Of a DNA stretch of 40,816 nucleotides, positions 1 to 6,967 are shown piece after piece. Both the position numbers and the translations under genes were made by a program. This DNA is from Agromyces sp. Soil535 (lineage in GTDB: Bacteria; Actinomycetota; Actinomycetes; Actinomycetales; Microbacteriaceae), in assembly GCF_001428255.1 (NCBI RefSeq), contig NZ_LMRW01000015.1, positions 1-40,816 of the forward strand, written 5' to 3'. Position 1 is the stretch's first letter, and each line of letters begins with the position of its first letter. The notes below the pieces were generated by a model. The model saw only the letters and a list, made by a program, of their open reading frames with translations. It had not been told where the DNA came from and did no database searches.

Positions 1-239
1 ACTGTGAAGACTTATCGTGGTGCTGCGCTGGGCCTGGTCTGACCCTGGCAAAGAATTGACCACGGTGTCCTTCGTTCGATTTGTCGACCGGGCTTGGCGC
101 AGCATCGTGGGGCGTGCCGGCCGGACGGATCTGACCTGATAGGAGCTTGGACTAGAAGCCCCATCACAGTCCTGTCGCTCCGCCCGACCGGCTCACTCCA
201 ACCGTCCCCGTTCAGCAGCACGGAAGGAGCACTCTCAGC
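1..239 (+). ncRNA. Candidate IS110 left-end bridge RNA region
   Basis: This stretch directly upstream of the IS110 transposase holds no credible gene; the open frame on its other strand is low-complexity and runs into the transposase. In IS110-group elements the non-coding left end is transcribed into a structured bridge RNA with loops that pair with target and donor DNA and guide the recombinase. The position and length fit. I did not fold the sequence or identify the guide loops, so this is inference from family architecture. Confidence 0.35.
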
Positions 240-1316
240 ATGACAACCCTCACGGATCCTGTCACGGTCATCGGCGGTGTCGACACACACAAGCACACCC
301 ACTACGCGGCAGCGATCGACAATCACGGCCGACTGCTCGGCCACCGGGAGTTCCCGGCTACCGGACCGGGCTACGCGGCCCTGCGCAGCTGGATGCGCAG
401 CTATGGAGACCTGGCCTCGATCGGAGTGGAGAGCACCGGATCGTTCGGTGCCGCGCTGGCGAGGGAACTCACTCGCAGCGGTGAGCGGGTCATCGAGGTC
501 AACCGACCCAACCGGCTTGCCCGCCGCATGGATGGCAAGTCCGATCGGTTGGATGCGGAACAAGTCGCCCGAGCCGTGCTGGGTGAGACATCCACCGCGA
601 CCCCGAAGAGCAAGTCCGGCGTGGTCGAGGTGATCCGCACCCTCCGAGTCACCCGCTCCAGCGCGGTCAAGGCGCGTACCCAAGCGTTCAACACGCTGTT
701 CGCGGTCATGATCGGTTCGCCCTCCCAGCTGCGGGACGAGCTCGTCGATCTGACCAAGCGAACCCTCGTGAACCGGTGCCTGCGGCTACGCCCGGAGACC
801 GACGACCTGCTGTCGCTCGCAGCCAATCCCGAACGCATGCACCTGGCCGCGACGAAGTTGTCCCTGCGGGACCTCGCGCGTCGATGGAAAGCGTTGGACG
901 AGGAAGTAAAACAGCTCAGCGCCCAGATCGCCGCTCTCGTCACCCAGGTCGCACCCGCCCTCGTGCAGCTACACGGGGTCGGCACCGAACTCGCCGGCCA
1001 GTTCCTCGTCACCGTCGGCGACAACACCGACCGGATTCACAGCGAGGCCGCCTTCGCCAAGCTCTGCGGCGTCGCACCCCAGCCTGCCTCCAGCGGCCGA
1101 ACCTCCGGACGCCACCGGCTCTCTCGCAGCGGAGACCGCGCCGCGAACAGCGCGCTCTACATAATCACCATCGTCCGCATGCGCCGACACGAACCCACCC
1201 GCGCCTACGTCGAACGCCGCACTGCGGAAGGACTCAGCAAACGCGAGATCATCCGCTGCCTGAAGAGATTCGTCGCCCGAGAGATCTACGCCAACCTGCC
1301 GCAAATCGCCACTTGA
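240..1316 (+). CDS. IS110-family transposase (DEDD recombinase)
   Basis: The 358-residue protein has the full two-domain layout of IS110 recombinases. The N-terminal DEDD RuvC-like domain shows GVDTHK (D15), VESTG (E64) and KSDRLDAE (D102, D105). A helical linker lies at about residues 205-240. The C-terminal Transposase_20 domain carries LHGVGTELAG, then CGVAP, then SSGRTSG with the candidate catalytic serine at 284/285. Length is typical and there is no internal stop, so the gene looks intact and may be active. The ATG at 240 follows GGAAGGAG about 10 bases upstream. It interrupts an older IS481-type gene, remnants of which follow at 1330. Confidence 0.93.
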   Translation: MTTLTDPVTVIGGVDTHKHTHYAAAIDNHGRLLGHREFPATGPGYAALRSWMRSYGDLASIGVESTGSFGAALARELTRSGERVIEVNRPNRLARRMDGKSDRLDAEQVARAVLGETSTATPKSKSGVVEVIRTLRVTRSSAVKARTQAFNTLFAVMIGSPSQLRDELVDLTKRTLVNRCLRLRPETDDLLSLAANPERMHLAATKLSLRDLARRWKALDEEVKQLSAQIAALVTQVAPALVQLHGVGTELAGQFLVTVGDNTDRIHSEAAFAKLCGVAPQPASSGRTSGRHRLSRSGDRAANSALYIITIVRMRRHEPTRAYVERRTAEGLSKREIIRCLKRFVAREIYANLPQIAT

Positions 1317-1329
1317 CGAACATAGGAGC

Positions 1330-1785
1330 ATCGAACGCTTCCACCACACCCTGAAACAGTGGCTCCCCGGTCAACCCGCCCCGACCACCCTCATCGCGTT
1401 GAACACCCAGCTGGCACGCTTCCAGCACCTCTACAACCACGAACGCCCGCACCGCGACCTACACCGGCGCACCCCCGCCGAGGCCTAGTACGCACTCCCC
1501 ACAGCCGAGCCGACTCCGCGACGGCGACGAGCACTGGCGGGTCGGCTACGACACCGTCGACCAAGGCGGCACCATCACCGTCCGCTACGCCGGGAAACTC
1601 CGACACCTCGGCATCGGACGCCCACACCGGCACCCCGGGTCATCGTCCTCATCACGACCCGCCACACCGGCGAGATCCTCGCCGAACACACCATCGACAC
1701 AGACCGCGACTACCAACCACAGAAACGACAAAACCCCCTCCCGAAGAAGGGGGTAAATGTCGTCGATGTCCCGAGACATCTGTAA
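1330..1785 (+). pseudogene. IS481-type transposase, 3' remnant
   Basis: The 3' third of an integrase-core transposase can be read in pieces. From 1330 one frame gives IERFHHTLKQWLPG and YNHERPHRDLHRRTPAEA, the last DDE-domain helix region, and ends at an in-frame TAG (1486-1488). A shifted frame then gives HWRVGYDTVDQGGTITVRY and KLRHLGIGR. A further shift gives VIVLITTRHTGEILAEHTI and DTDRDYQPQKRQ, ending at TAA 1783-1785. These are hallmarks of the C-terminal extension of actinobacterial IS481-type transposases. The 5' part is missing, cut off by the IS110 insertion. With one stop and two frameshifts it is dead. Confidence 0.8.
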
Positions 1786-1806
1786 ACGATGTCCCGACAC
1801 ATCACA

Positions 1807-1842
1807 CGGTCGGGCTGACAGGATTTGAATCTGCGACCCCTT
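1807..1842 (-). repeat. Detached tRNA-Pro 3' fragment, putative att site (distal)
   Basis: This matches 35 of 36 bases of 16549-16584: the 3' acceptor strand, T arm, variable loop and part of the anticodon stem of tRNA-Pro. Past 1842 the similarity stops, so this is not a second tRNA gene. It begins immediately after what looks like the outer end of the IS481-type remnant (two near-copies of a GATGTCCCGA word at 1765-1800), so the IS end and the att copy abut. Confidence 0.65.
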
Positions 1843-2180
1843 GGAGGATTCAGCCCGTTTTGGGTCCTCACCGGTTGTCTCGGGAACTCGCGGATTCGCT
1901 TGTGATAACGGGGAACCGGGCGGTTCGCTGCCTCCGACTCTACCCGGTCGATTCCGGTCCCTCCCGGATGATTGTGATGGGTAAACGGTGGGAACAACTC
2001 CAACGAGTCGAGGCCGGTCGACGACAACCCATGGGGTGCCGCCGCTTCGTCGATGCCACGCTGGATAGCCTGCTTGACGGAATCGGACCGCATTCTCGCA
2101 TCCGGTTCGACCGCCACTGCAGGGCGCGCAGCGAAGCAGAAACGAGGTCCGGCTTCCGCTGCTGTCTCAGCTGGGCGTGG
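1843..2180. other. Gene-free interval between att copy and FAH-family gene
   Basis: No supported gene. The minus strand contains a short stretch starting MRSDSVKQ (about 2093 downward) that loosely recalls the N-terminus of dihydroxy-acid dehydratase, but the motif downstream is not kept and it runs straight into the tRNA fragment. It may be a degraded gene end left by island integration. Confidence 0.4.
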
Positions 2181-3128
2181 TCACTCGACCTCATTGAGGA
2201 CGGGGTTGCTCAGAGTTCCGATGCCATCTATCTTGACGTCGACTACGTCGCCTGCCTTGAGAAACTCCGGCGGATTTCGCGTAAATCCGACGCCCGCGGG
2301 GGTGCCCGTGGAGATGAGGTCCCCCGGCTCGAGGGCGACGAACTCCGAGATGTGTTGGATGATCGTCGGGATGTCAAAGATGAAGTTCCTTGTGTTGTCA
2401 TCCTGCTTGACAGCACCGTTGACCGACGTCGTTACGCCAAGGTTGTGGGGGTCAATCCCTTCGTTGCTGAGCGTCACATGGGGACCCACAGCGCCGGTCG
2501 CGTAGAAGTTCTTCCCGGCGGTGTATTGACTTACGCGGAACTGGTAGTCCCGGACCGACACGTCGTTGAAGATGGTGTAGCCGGCAACGTGCTGCAGGGC
2601 TTCAATTCTGGAGATGTGGCGTCCGCCTCGACCGATGACGACGGCAAGCTCGCCCTCCCAGTCGACTTGGTTCGACACGGAGGGGATGATGATCGGATCG
2701 CCGTCGGCAACTTGAGTGATCGCGAACCGTGGAAACAGAATCGGGATCTCTGGAACGTCCATGCCTGCTTCGGCAGCATGCCGCACGTAGTTCCGTGCGA
2801 CACAGACGATCTTCGGAGGGCTCGGAATCGGGATGAGTGTCTTGGTCGCCTTGCGGTCCACCAGTATGCCTTCATCTTCGGCCTGAGCGGGATCGAGCGA
2901 CTGGGCGAACGCAATCGACTCACGCAACGCCGTCGCGCCAGCGTCAGCACCCCGCAGAAGCGCCAGCATATCTGCGGGCAGGACGGCGTCAGCGAGTGCT
3001 GCAGCGTCGGTCGTCCCTTGCGAGGCCTTGAGGGCGGCGTATGACCGGTTTACATCGACGTAGTAGCCGCCGTAGAGCGCACCGAGGCGATTCTTGCGGG
3101 CGTACCGGAATCGTGCGATCTGAGTCAC
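2181..3128 (-). CDS. Fumarylacetoacetate hydrolase (FAH) family protein
   Basis: A 315-residue enzyme of the FAH superfamily, whose members hydrolyse, decarboxylate or isomerise beta-diketone or 2-keto-acid substrates using a divalent metal. Metal ligands are visible as the paired acids in VDWEGELAVVIGR (E158, E160) and the aspartate in IFNDVSVRDYQ (D189). The characteristic LEPGDLISTGTPAGVG block is near the C-terminus. I chose the GTG at 3128 because AGGAAG lies seven bases upstream and the protein then begins MTQIARFRYA, typical for the family; a longer in-frame start at 3173 has no such support. It follows the nitrilase gene by 93 bases on the same strand and probably shares its transcript. 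The exact substrate is unknown. Confidence 0.88.
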   Translation of the reverse strand: MTQIARFRYARKNRLGALYGGYYVDVNRSYAALKASQGTTDAAALADAVLPADMLALLRGADAGATALRESIAFAQSLDPAQAEDEGILVDRKATKTLIPIPSPPKIVCVARNYVRHAAEAGMDVPEIPILFPRFAITQVADGDPIIIPSVSNQVDWEGELAVVIGRGGRHISRIEALQHVAGYTIFNDVSVRDYQFRVSQYTAGKNFYATGAVGPHVTLSNEGIDPHNLGVTTSVNGAVKQDDNTRNFIFDIPTIIQHISEFVALEPGDLISTGTPAGVGFTRNPPEFLKAGDVVDVKIDGIGTLSNPVLNEVE

Positions 3129-3221
3129 GTCGCCACTTCCTGTCAGCCCCGGTCCTGTGTGTGGGACGGACACGCGGAGCGCTTGCCGTGATGCAGCCTC
3201 GCCGGAGCCGCGGCGCCCAGG

Positions 3222-4262
3222 TCAAGCGAGTTGCTCGAGGGGTGGTACATCTTCGAAGTCCGCGAAGCCTTGATCGGTGTCGACCAGCTCACCATCGGGA
3301 GCCGGTCCGAACGAATGCACAGGACGCTGGCGTGACGGATTGAACAGCAGCCGTGTGACATCCGACCGCGCGTAGTGTCCGGCCGGATCGGCTGCCGCCT
3401 TCGCAATTGCGATCGCGCTCAGGTCGATGGTCGCGTAGAGAATTCCCTCCTCGTCCTCGGCCAGCGGCGAGGCGATGTCAGCCCCATCCGGCCCGAAGAT
3501 TCGACTAACGCCTCCACCGGGCAGAAGAAGGTCGCGTTTTGCCGGCGTGTCAGCCAGCAGCTCGATGATCTCGGACGAGATCGGCATCCACGCCGCGAGC
3601 ACGAAGCATCCGCCCTCAGCGGCATACGTTCGTGAAGCCGCAGTGTTGAGTTCCGCGCCCAGGGCGTACGCATGATTGCCATACAAGGATGCGCTCGGCC
3701 AGCTGCCCACATGGATCTGCTCATTCTGGCTGTACATTGCGAATCTAGTCAGCGGCTGGAAATGCTCCCAGCAGGAAAGTGCGCCCAACCTGCCAAGTTC
3801 GGTGTCGTGAACCTTCAGGTCGCTTCCATCTCCTTCTCCGAAGACGGTCCTTTCGACATGGGTCGGCTTGAGCTTTCGACGCGCGGCGATGAGCGAGCCA
3901 CTGTTGTTGATGAGCATCTGACCGATATAGAGACTGCCGGCATCACGCTCGCTATATCCGAGCACCACATGGATGTCGTTGTCGCGGGCCGCACGCCGAA
4001 TCTTCAAATCGTGTTCGCTGCCGACGACGAACGAATTCTCGACGTAGCGCTGGACCCACTGGAACGCCCAGGCTTGCGAGTCGAGCCAAGCCCAGTAGGG
4101 ATAGCCCGGGATCCACGTCTCCGGGAACGCGATCAGTTTGGCGCCGCCACGAGCTGCTTCCCCGATGAGGTCGATGGTCTTGTCGACCGTGGCATCAATA
4201 TCGAGATAGATCGGCGACGCTTGCACCACCGCTGCAAGAAATGGAGGACGACTCGTTGACAT
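3222..4262 (-). CDS. Nitrilase / carbon-nitrogen hydrolase family protein
   Basis: A 346-residue cytosolic nitrilase-superfamily enzyme. The catalytic triad is complete: E48 in AFPETW, K130 in RRKLKPTHVE, and C164 in LSCWEHFQP. The FGEGDGSD block after the lysine and the CWEHFQP context are those of true nitrilases (nitrile to acid plus ammonia) rather than amidases or carbamoylases; cyanide dihydratase is a close alternative. The start at 4262 gives MSTSRPPFLAAVVQASP, the conserved family N-terminus; an upstream in-frame start (4352) would add 30 non-conserved residues. Upstream lies copy A of a regulatory element shared with the regulator/HD gene pair, so the gene is probably controlled by the GlxA-type regulator at 4695. 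The FAH-family gene follows. Confidence 0.9.
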   Translation of the reverse strand: MSTSRPPFLAAVVQASPIYLDIDATVDKTIDLIGEAARGGAKLIAFPETWIPGYPYWAWLDSQAWAFQWVQRYVENSFVVGSEHDLKIRRAARDNDIHVVLGYSERDAGSLYIGQMLINNSGSLIAARRKLKPTHVERTVFGEGDGSDLKVHDTELGRLGALSCWEHFQPLTRFAMYSQNEQIHVGSWPSASLYGNHAYALGAELNTAASRTYAAEGGCFVLAAWMPISSEIIELLADTPAKRDLLLPGGGVSRIFGPDGADIASPLAEDEEGILYATIDLSAIAIAKAAADPAGHYARSDVTRLLFNPSRQRPVHSFGPAPDGELVDTDQGFADFEDVPPLEQLA

Positions 4263-4694
4263 TGGTGATTCCAGTTCTGTTCGAGAGTGACATGGGTCGC
4301 TCGAGGAGCTTGTGCATTGGGATCTGTTCGCTTCGTGGGCCCTTTGGTGCACTGGCTTGGAAGCGTGGCACTCGAGTCGGCTCGCGGCAAGTGGCCTGAT
4401 GGACTGCTACCGATGAGATCTGGCCAATGTCCGGGTCAGTTCCTCCCCGCAGTGGCGGGAGTATCGATGCGCAACCGATTGGCGCCGCCGCATTGGCGAG
4501 GATCGTGGTTGGCACACCCTCCTCGCAAACGCACGTCGGTGCCGAATCCCAGGCTTTGACGCGGCTCGAGCAGACAGTCCGTGCCCCGGTTCGCGATGAT
4601 GCGCGTCGTGGCCATGTAGTCGGATCGGGTCATCGTTCCTCAGCAGATCTGCGTGAGCCGTTGCCTGGTGGGGCCGGCGCAAACGAGAGTGGCG
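4263..4694. other. Nitrilase upstream region; orphan copy of the regulatory element, no supported gene
   Basis: This 432-base interval contains the regulatory copy A (4341-4429) and an apparent leader of about 80 bases before the nitrilase start. On the plus strand an ATG at 4427 sits exactly where the regulator start codon sits in the paralogous element, and opens a 100-codon frame to 4729. Its product is low in hydrophobic residues and matches nothing I know, and it would overlap the 3' end of the regulator gene. I read it as the place of a lost divergent gene rather than as a coding region. Confidence 0.45.
4341..4429 (+). promoter_or_regulatory. Regulatory element copy A (divergent promoter/operator)
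   Basis: On the plus strand these 89 bases align with the minus strand of 5742-5830 at roughly 78 percent by eye, with two single-base gaps. Shared blocks include TTGGAAGCGT, CACTCGAG, CAAGTG, GATGGACT, CTACCGAT and AGATCT, ending at an ATG in both. It faces away from the nitrilase gene, just as copy B faces away from the HD-domain gene. The conservation outside any coding frame points to binding sites for the GlxA-type regulator. Confidence 0.7.
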
Positions 4695-5744
4695 CTAACT
4701 CACCTGGGACTCGTCGGTGGAAGAGCTGACGCTGACGGCGTGTCTCTCCCGAGCCATCGATGGTGGCTGAAACAGCTTTCGATAGATCCGCGGCGATACA
4801 TCGACGAGGCGCCTGAAATTCTCTCTGAATGTTATGGGGGACTCGTACCCGCAGCGTCGAGCTACCTCGTCGACGAGCAGGTCCGTCGTTGCAAGCAACC
4901 GCTTTGCCTCCTCGATCTTCATGTTGGTGTGCCACTGCTGAGGAGACAGCCCGGTCTGGGCTTTGAACTGACGGGTGAGGGTGCGGATGCTGACGTTGGC
5001 GTGACTCGCCATCTCCGCGATGCTCACCGGATCTTCGATCCGCTTCTCGAGCCATTCAAGAGTGTCGCGGAGGCTGCTACTTCCGGAGGTGAGTGTGCTG
5101 TGCTGGACGAGTTGCGATTGCCCCCCAAGCCTGAAGGTCGGCATGACCAGGTGGCGAGCGGTGCGTGCTGCCAGCGAGTCTCCATAGTCACTACGAAGGA
5201 TATGGAGGCAGAGGTCGATCGACGCGGTTACGCCTGCTGAGCTCAATATCTGTCCGTCGTCGACGTAGAGACTGTTTCCCTGGAGCTCGACCAGAGGGAA
5301 CAGCTCGGCGAATCGGTCCATATAGGCCCAGTGCGTCGTTGCTTTGCGTCCGTCGAGCAGCCCAGTCGACGCGAGTGTGAAAGCGCCGACGCAGAGCGAC
5401 GCCAACCGGGCCCCATTTTCGTACGCGTGGGTGAGAAGGTCGATCGTCGCCGGGTCGGCCGTATGATGCGGGCCTACCCCATCGGCATCCCCACCGGGTA
5501 TGACCACGAGATCCGCCGCCCGAGCAAAGTCGGGCCCCTCTGAGTACACTGGCGGTCCGCCATGGCTCGCCGCGGTGTGAACCCAGTGATCTGGGGTTGC
5601 CTCGGCCACCCCCGTGGGCGCGCAGACGCGAACGTCGTACAGGCGCTTCCCGGTCAGGAAATTGGCACTCCCGAATACCTGCCCGGGCACAGCCAGTTCG
5701 AAGTTGAGCGTTCCATCAGCGACGAGGACGGCTACGGAGATCAT
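4695..5744 (-). CDS. GlxA-type transcriptional regulator (DJ-1/PfpI + AraC HTH)
   Basis: A 349-residue DNA-binding regulator. Residues 1-190 form a DJ-1/PfpI (class I glutamine amidotransferase-like) domain with VIPGGDADG and the nucleophile-elbow cysteine C118 in ASLCVGAF. Residues about 225-330 are a double helix-turn-helix AraC domain (SIAEMASHANVSIRTLTRQF, then VDEVARRCGYESPITFRENF). Such proteins usually activate neighbouring catabolic genes on sensing a small metabolite. It is divergent from the HD-domain gene at 5841 and is a paralogue of the regulator at 8479. The start codon is preceded at exactly six bases by TAAGAT, implying a leaderless transcript. Whether the DJ-1 domain has kept any enzymatic activity is unknown. 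Confidence 0.9.
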   Translation of the reverse strand: MISVAVLVADGTLNFELAVPGQVFGSANFLTGKRLYDVRVCAPTGVAEATPDHWVHTAASHGGPPVYSEGPDFARAADLVVIPGGDADGVGPHHTADPATIDLLTHAYENGARLASLCVGAFTLASTGLLDGRKATTHWAYMDRFAELFPLVELQGNSLYVDDGQILSSAGVTASIDLCLHILRSDYGDSLAARTARHLVMPTFRLGGQSQLVQHSTLTSGSSSLRDTLEWLEKRIEDPVSIAEMASHANVSIRTLTRQFKAQTGLSPQQWHTNMKIEEAKRLLATTDLLVDEVARRCGYESPITFRENFRRLVDVSPRIYRKLFQPPSMARERHAVSVSSSTDESQVS

Positions 5745-5830
5745 GGCTAGATCTTATCGGTAGTAGTCCATCCGGTCACTTGTTACGCACTGGCTCGAGT
5801 GAGACGCTTCCAACTCAAGTTCACCAATGG
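5742..5830 (-). promoter_or_regulatory. Regulatory element copy B (between regulator and HD gene)
   Basis: This is the divergent spacer between the GlxA-type regulator (start 5744) and the HD-NTF2 gene (start 5841). On the minus strand it carries CAAGTGACC upstream of TAAGAT (5756-5751), which ends six bases before the regulator ATG. It is an inverted near-copy of 4341-4429 and a distant relative of the spacer at 9454-9526, where the core reads CAGGTGGCC and TATAAT at the same spacing. Probable binding site for the regulator, serving both directions. Confidence 0.7.
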
Positions 5831-5840
5831 AGAAGGACTT

Positions 5841-6866
5841 ATGAGCGGAAAGCTTGACCTACCCAGCACCCCGAACGCGGTGGCGGCGCTTGAACACGCG
5901 CGAGAGAAGCTTCCAGCGGTGGTGTTCAATCACAGTGTTCGGAGCTATCTGTACGGGCGATCGTTGGGGTCGCGGCAAGGCCTGATCGCAGGCCGCGACT
6001 ACGATGACGAACTGCTGTTCTTGAGCAGCGTGCTGCACGATCTCGGCGTGTCCGAAGACGGCCCCACCAGCGCCGAGCGCTTCGAGGTGCACGGAGCGGA
6101 CCTCGCTGCCGAGTTCGCCCGCACTCTCGGGGTGGACGACGCCAAGCTGAACATTCTCTGGGATGCGGTCGCGCTTCACACCTCGGTCGGGATCGCGAAT
6201 CGTAAAGCGCCAGAGGTGGCCTTGTCGCATCTGGGCATCTCGGCAGACATCATTGGATTCGGCAAACAGGACCTTCCGGATGATCTGATCGCGGCGAGCA
6301 TCGATGCCTACCCTCGGGAGAATCTGGGTTTCGCATTGACAGACATCATCGCTGGCCACGCAGCGCTTCGGCCTACGAAGGCAATTCCAATGACGTTCGC
6401 AGGCCACGTGGACGACCTCTATTCGGACAGGGCGGCTCGAACCTGGTTTGACGTGTTGTCCGCCTCAGGATGGGATGACCAGCCCACACATACTCGCTTC
6501 CAGGAGGGCGCGGCCACCGCAGAGGATCTTGCGAGCGAGTTCATGCGCCGGCTGGCCGACCGTGATGTGGACGGGCTTGCGATGCTCTATGCACCCGACG
6601 CGGTCTTCGTGCCACAGCCCGGAACCGTGCTGCACGGCCGGTCGCAGGTTCGGGAGGCTCTGGCCGAGCTCGTTGGACAGCGAGCGAATATCGCTCTGAC
6701 TCTCCGGAGTGTGCGTGCCAACGAGATGCATGCGTTGATCTCCAATTTCGCTTTCGTGACCACCGAAGGGGCCAAGTTCGAGACAGTTACGACAGAGGTC
6801 GCCGTCAAGCGACCCGATGGTCGGTGGTTCTACGCCTTCGACGATCCGTTCTTCAGCGCGGAATAG
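5841..6866 (+). CDS. HD-domain protein (cyanamide-hydratase-like) fused to an NTF2/SnoaL-like domain
   Basis: The 341-residue protein has an N-terminal HD domain with metal ligands H31 (FNHSVRSY), H66-D67 (VLHDLG) and H113 (WDAVALHTSVGIA), plus RFEVHGADLA. This pattern is typical of the small HD proteins related to cyanamide hydratase rather than nucleotide phosphohydrolases. From about residue 222 a second domain (DLASEFMRRLADRDVDGLAM, PDAVFVPQPGTVLHGRSQVR) has the NTF2-like/SnoaL fold signature, a small-ligand-binding module. The ATG at 5841 is preceded by GGAGAAGG; an upstream ATG at 5799 lacks a ribosome-binding site. It is divergent from the regulator at 4695-5744. The HD domain is paralogous to the 9527 gene, with H31, H66 and D67 at identical positions. 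Confidence 0.82.
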   Translation: MSGKLDLPSTPNAVAALEHAREKLPAVVFNHSVRSYLYGRSLGSRQGLIAGRDYDDELLFLSSVLHDLGVSEDGPTSAERFEVHGADLAAEFARTLGVDDAKLNILWDAVALHTSVGIANRKAPEVALSHLGISADIIGFGKQDLPDDLIAASIDAYPRENLGFALTDIIAGHAALRPTKAIPMTFAGHVDDLYSDRAARTWFDVLSASGWDDQPTHTRFQEGAATAEDLASEFMRRLADRDVDGLAMLYAPDAVFVPQPGTVLHGRSQVREALAELVGQRANIALTLRSVRANEMHALISNFAFVTTEGAKFETVTTEVAVKRPDGRWFYAFDDPFFSAE

Positions 6867-6967
6867 GGCCAGCGCGAGGGCGGCGGAACATTCTCGCTCT
6901 CAGCGCTCTGACCTGATGCTCACGCTCGCCACGAACAAGTACCAGCCAAGATGTAAGGACCCACAAG

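Larger units (their letters stand above)
1..1329 (+). mobile_element. IS110-family insertion sequence (left end possibly cut by window edge)
   Basis: The element consists of about 239 bases of non-coding left end followed by one transposase gene, with only about 13 bases between the transposase stop (1316) and the start of recognisable IS481-type transposase sequence at 1330. The right boundary therefore lies between 1317 and about 1330. No long terminal inverted repeats are seen, as expected for IS110. A long non-coding stretch before the gene is where IS110-group elements encode their bridge RNA. The left boundary cannot be placed because the other half of the interrupted IS481 gene is not in the window. 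Confidence 0.7.

Noticed and set aside
1843..2117. MRSDSVKQ stretch on the minus strand as a dihydroxy-acid dehydratase gene
   Set aside because: Only about eight residues fit; later motifs are absent and the frame reads into tRNA and IS sequence.
1359..3044. 561-codon plus-strand frame across the IS481 remnant, tRNA fragment and FAH gene
   Set aside because: It joins unrelated sequence, crosses the att copy and is antisense to a well-supported enzyme gene.
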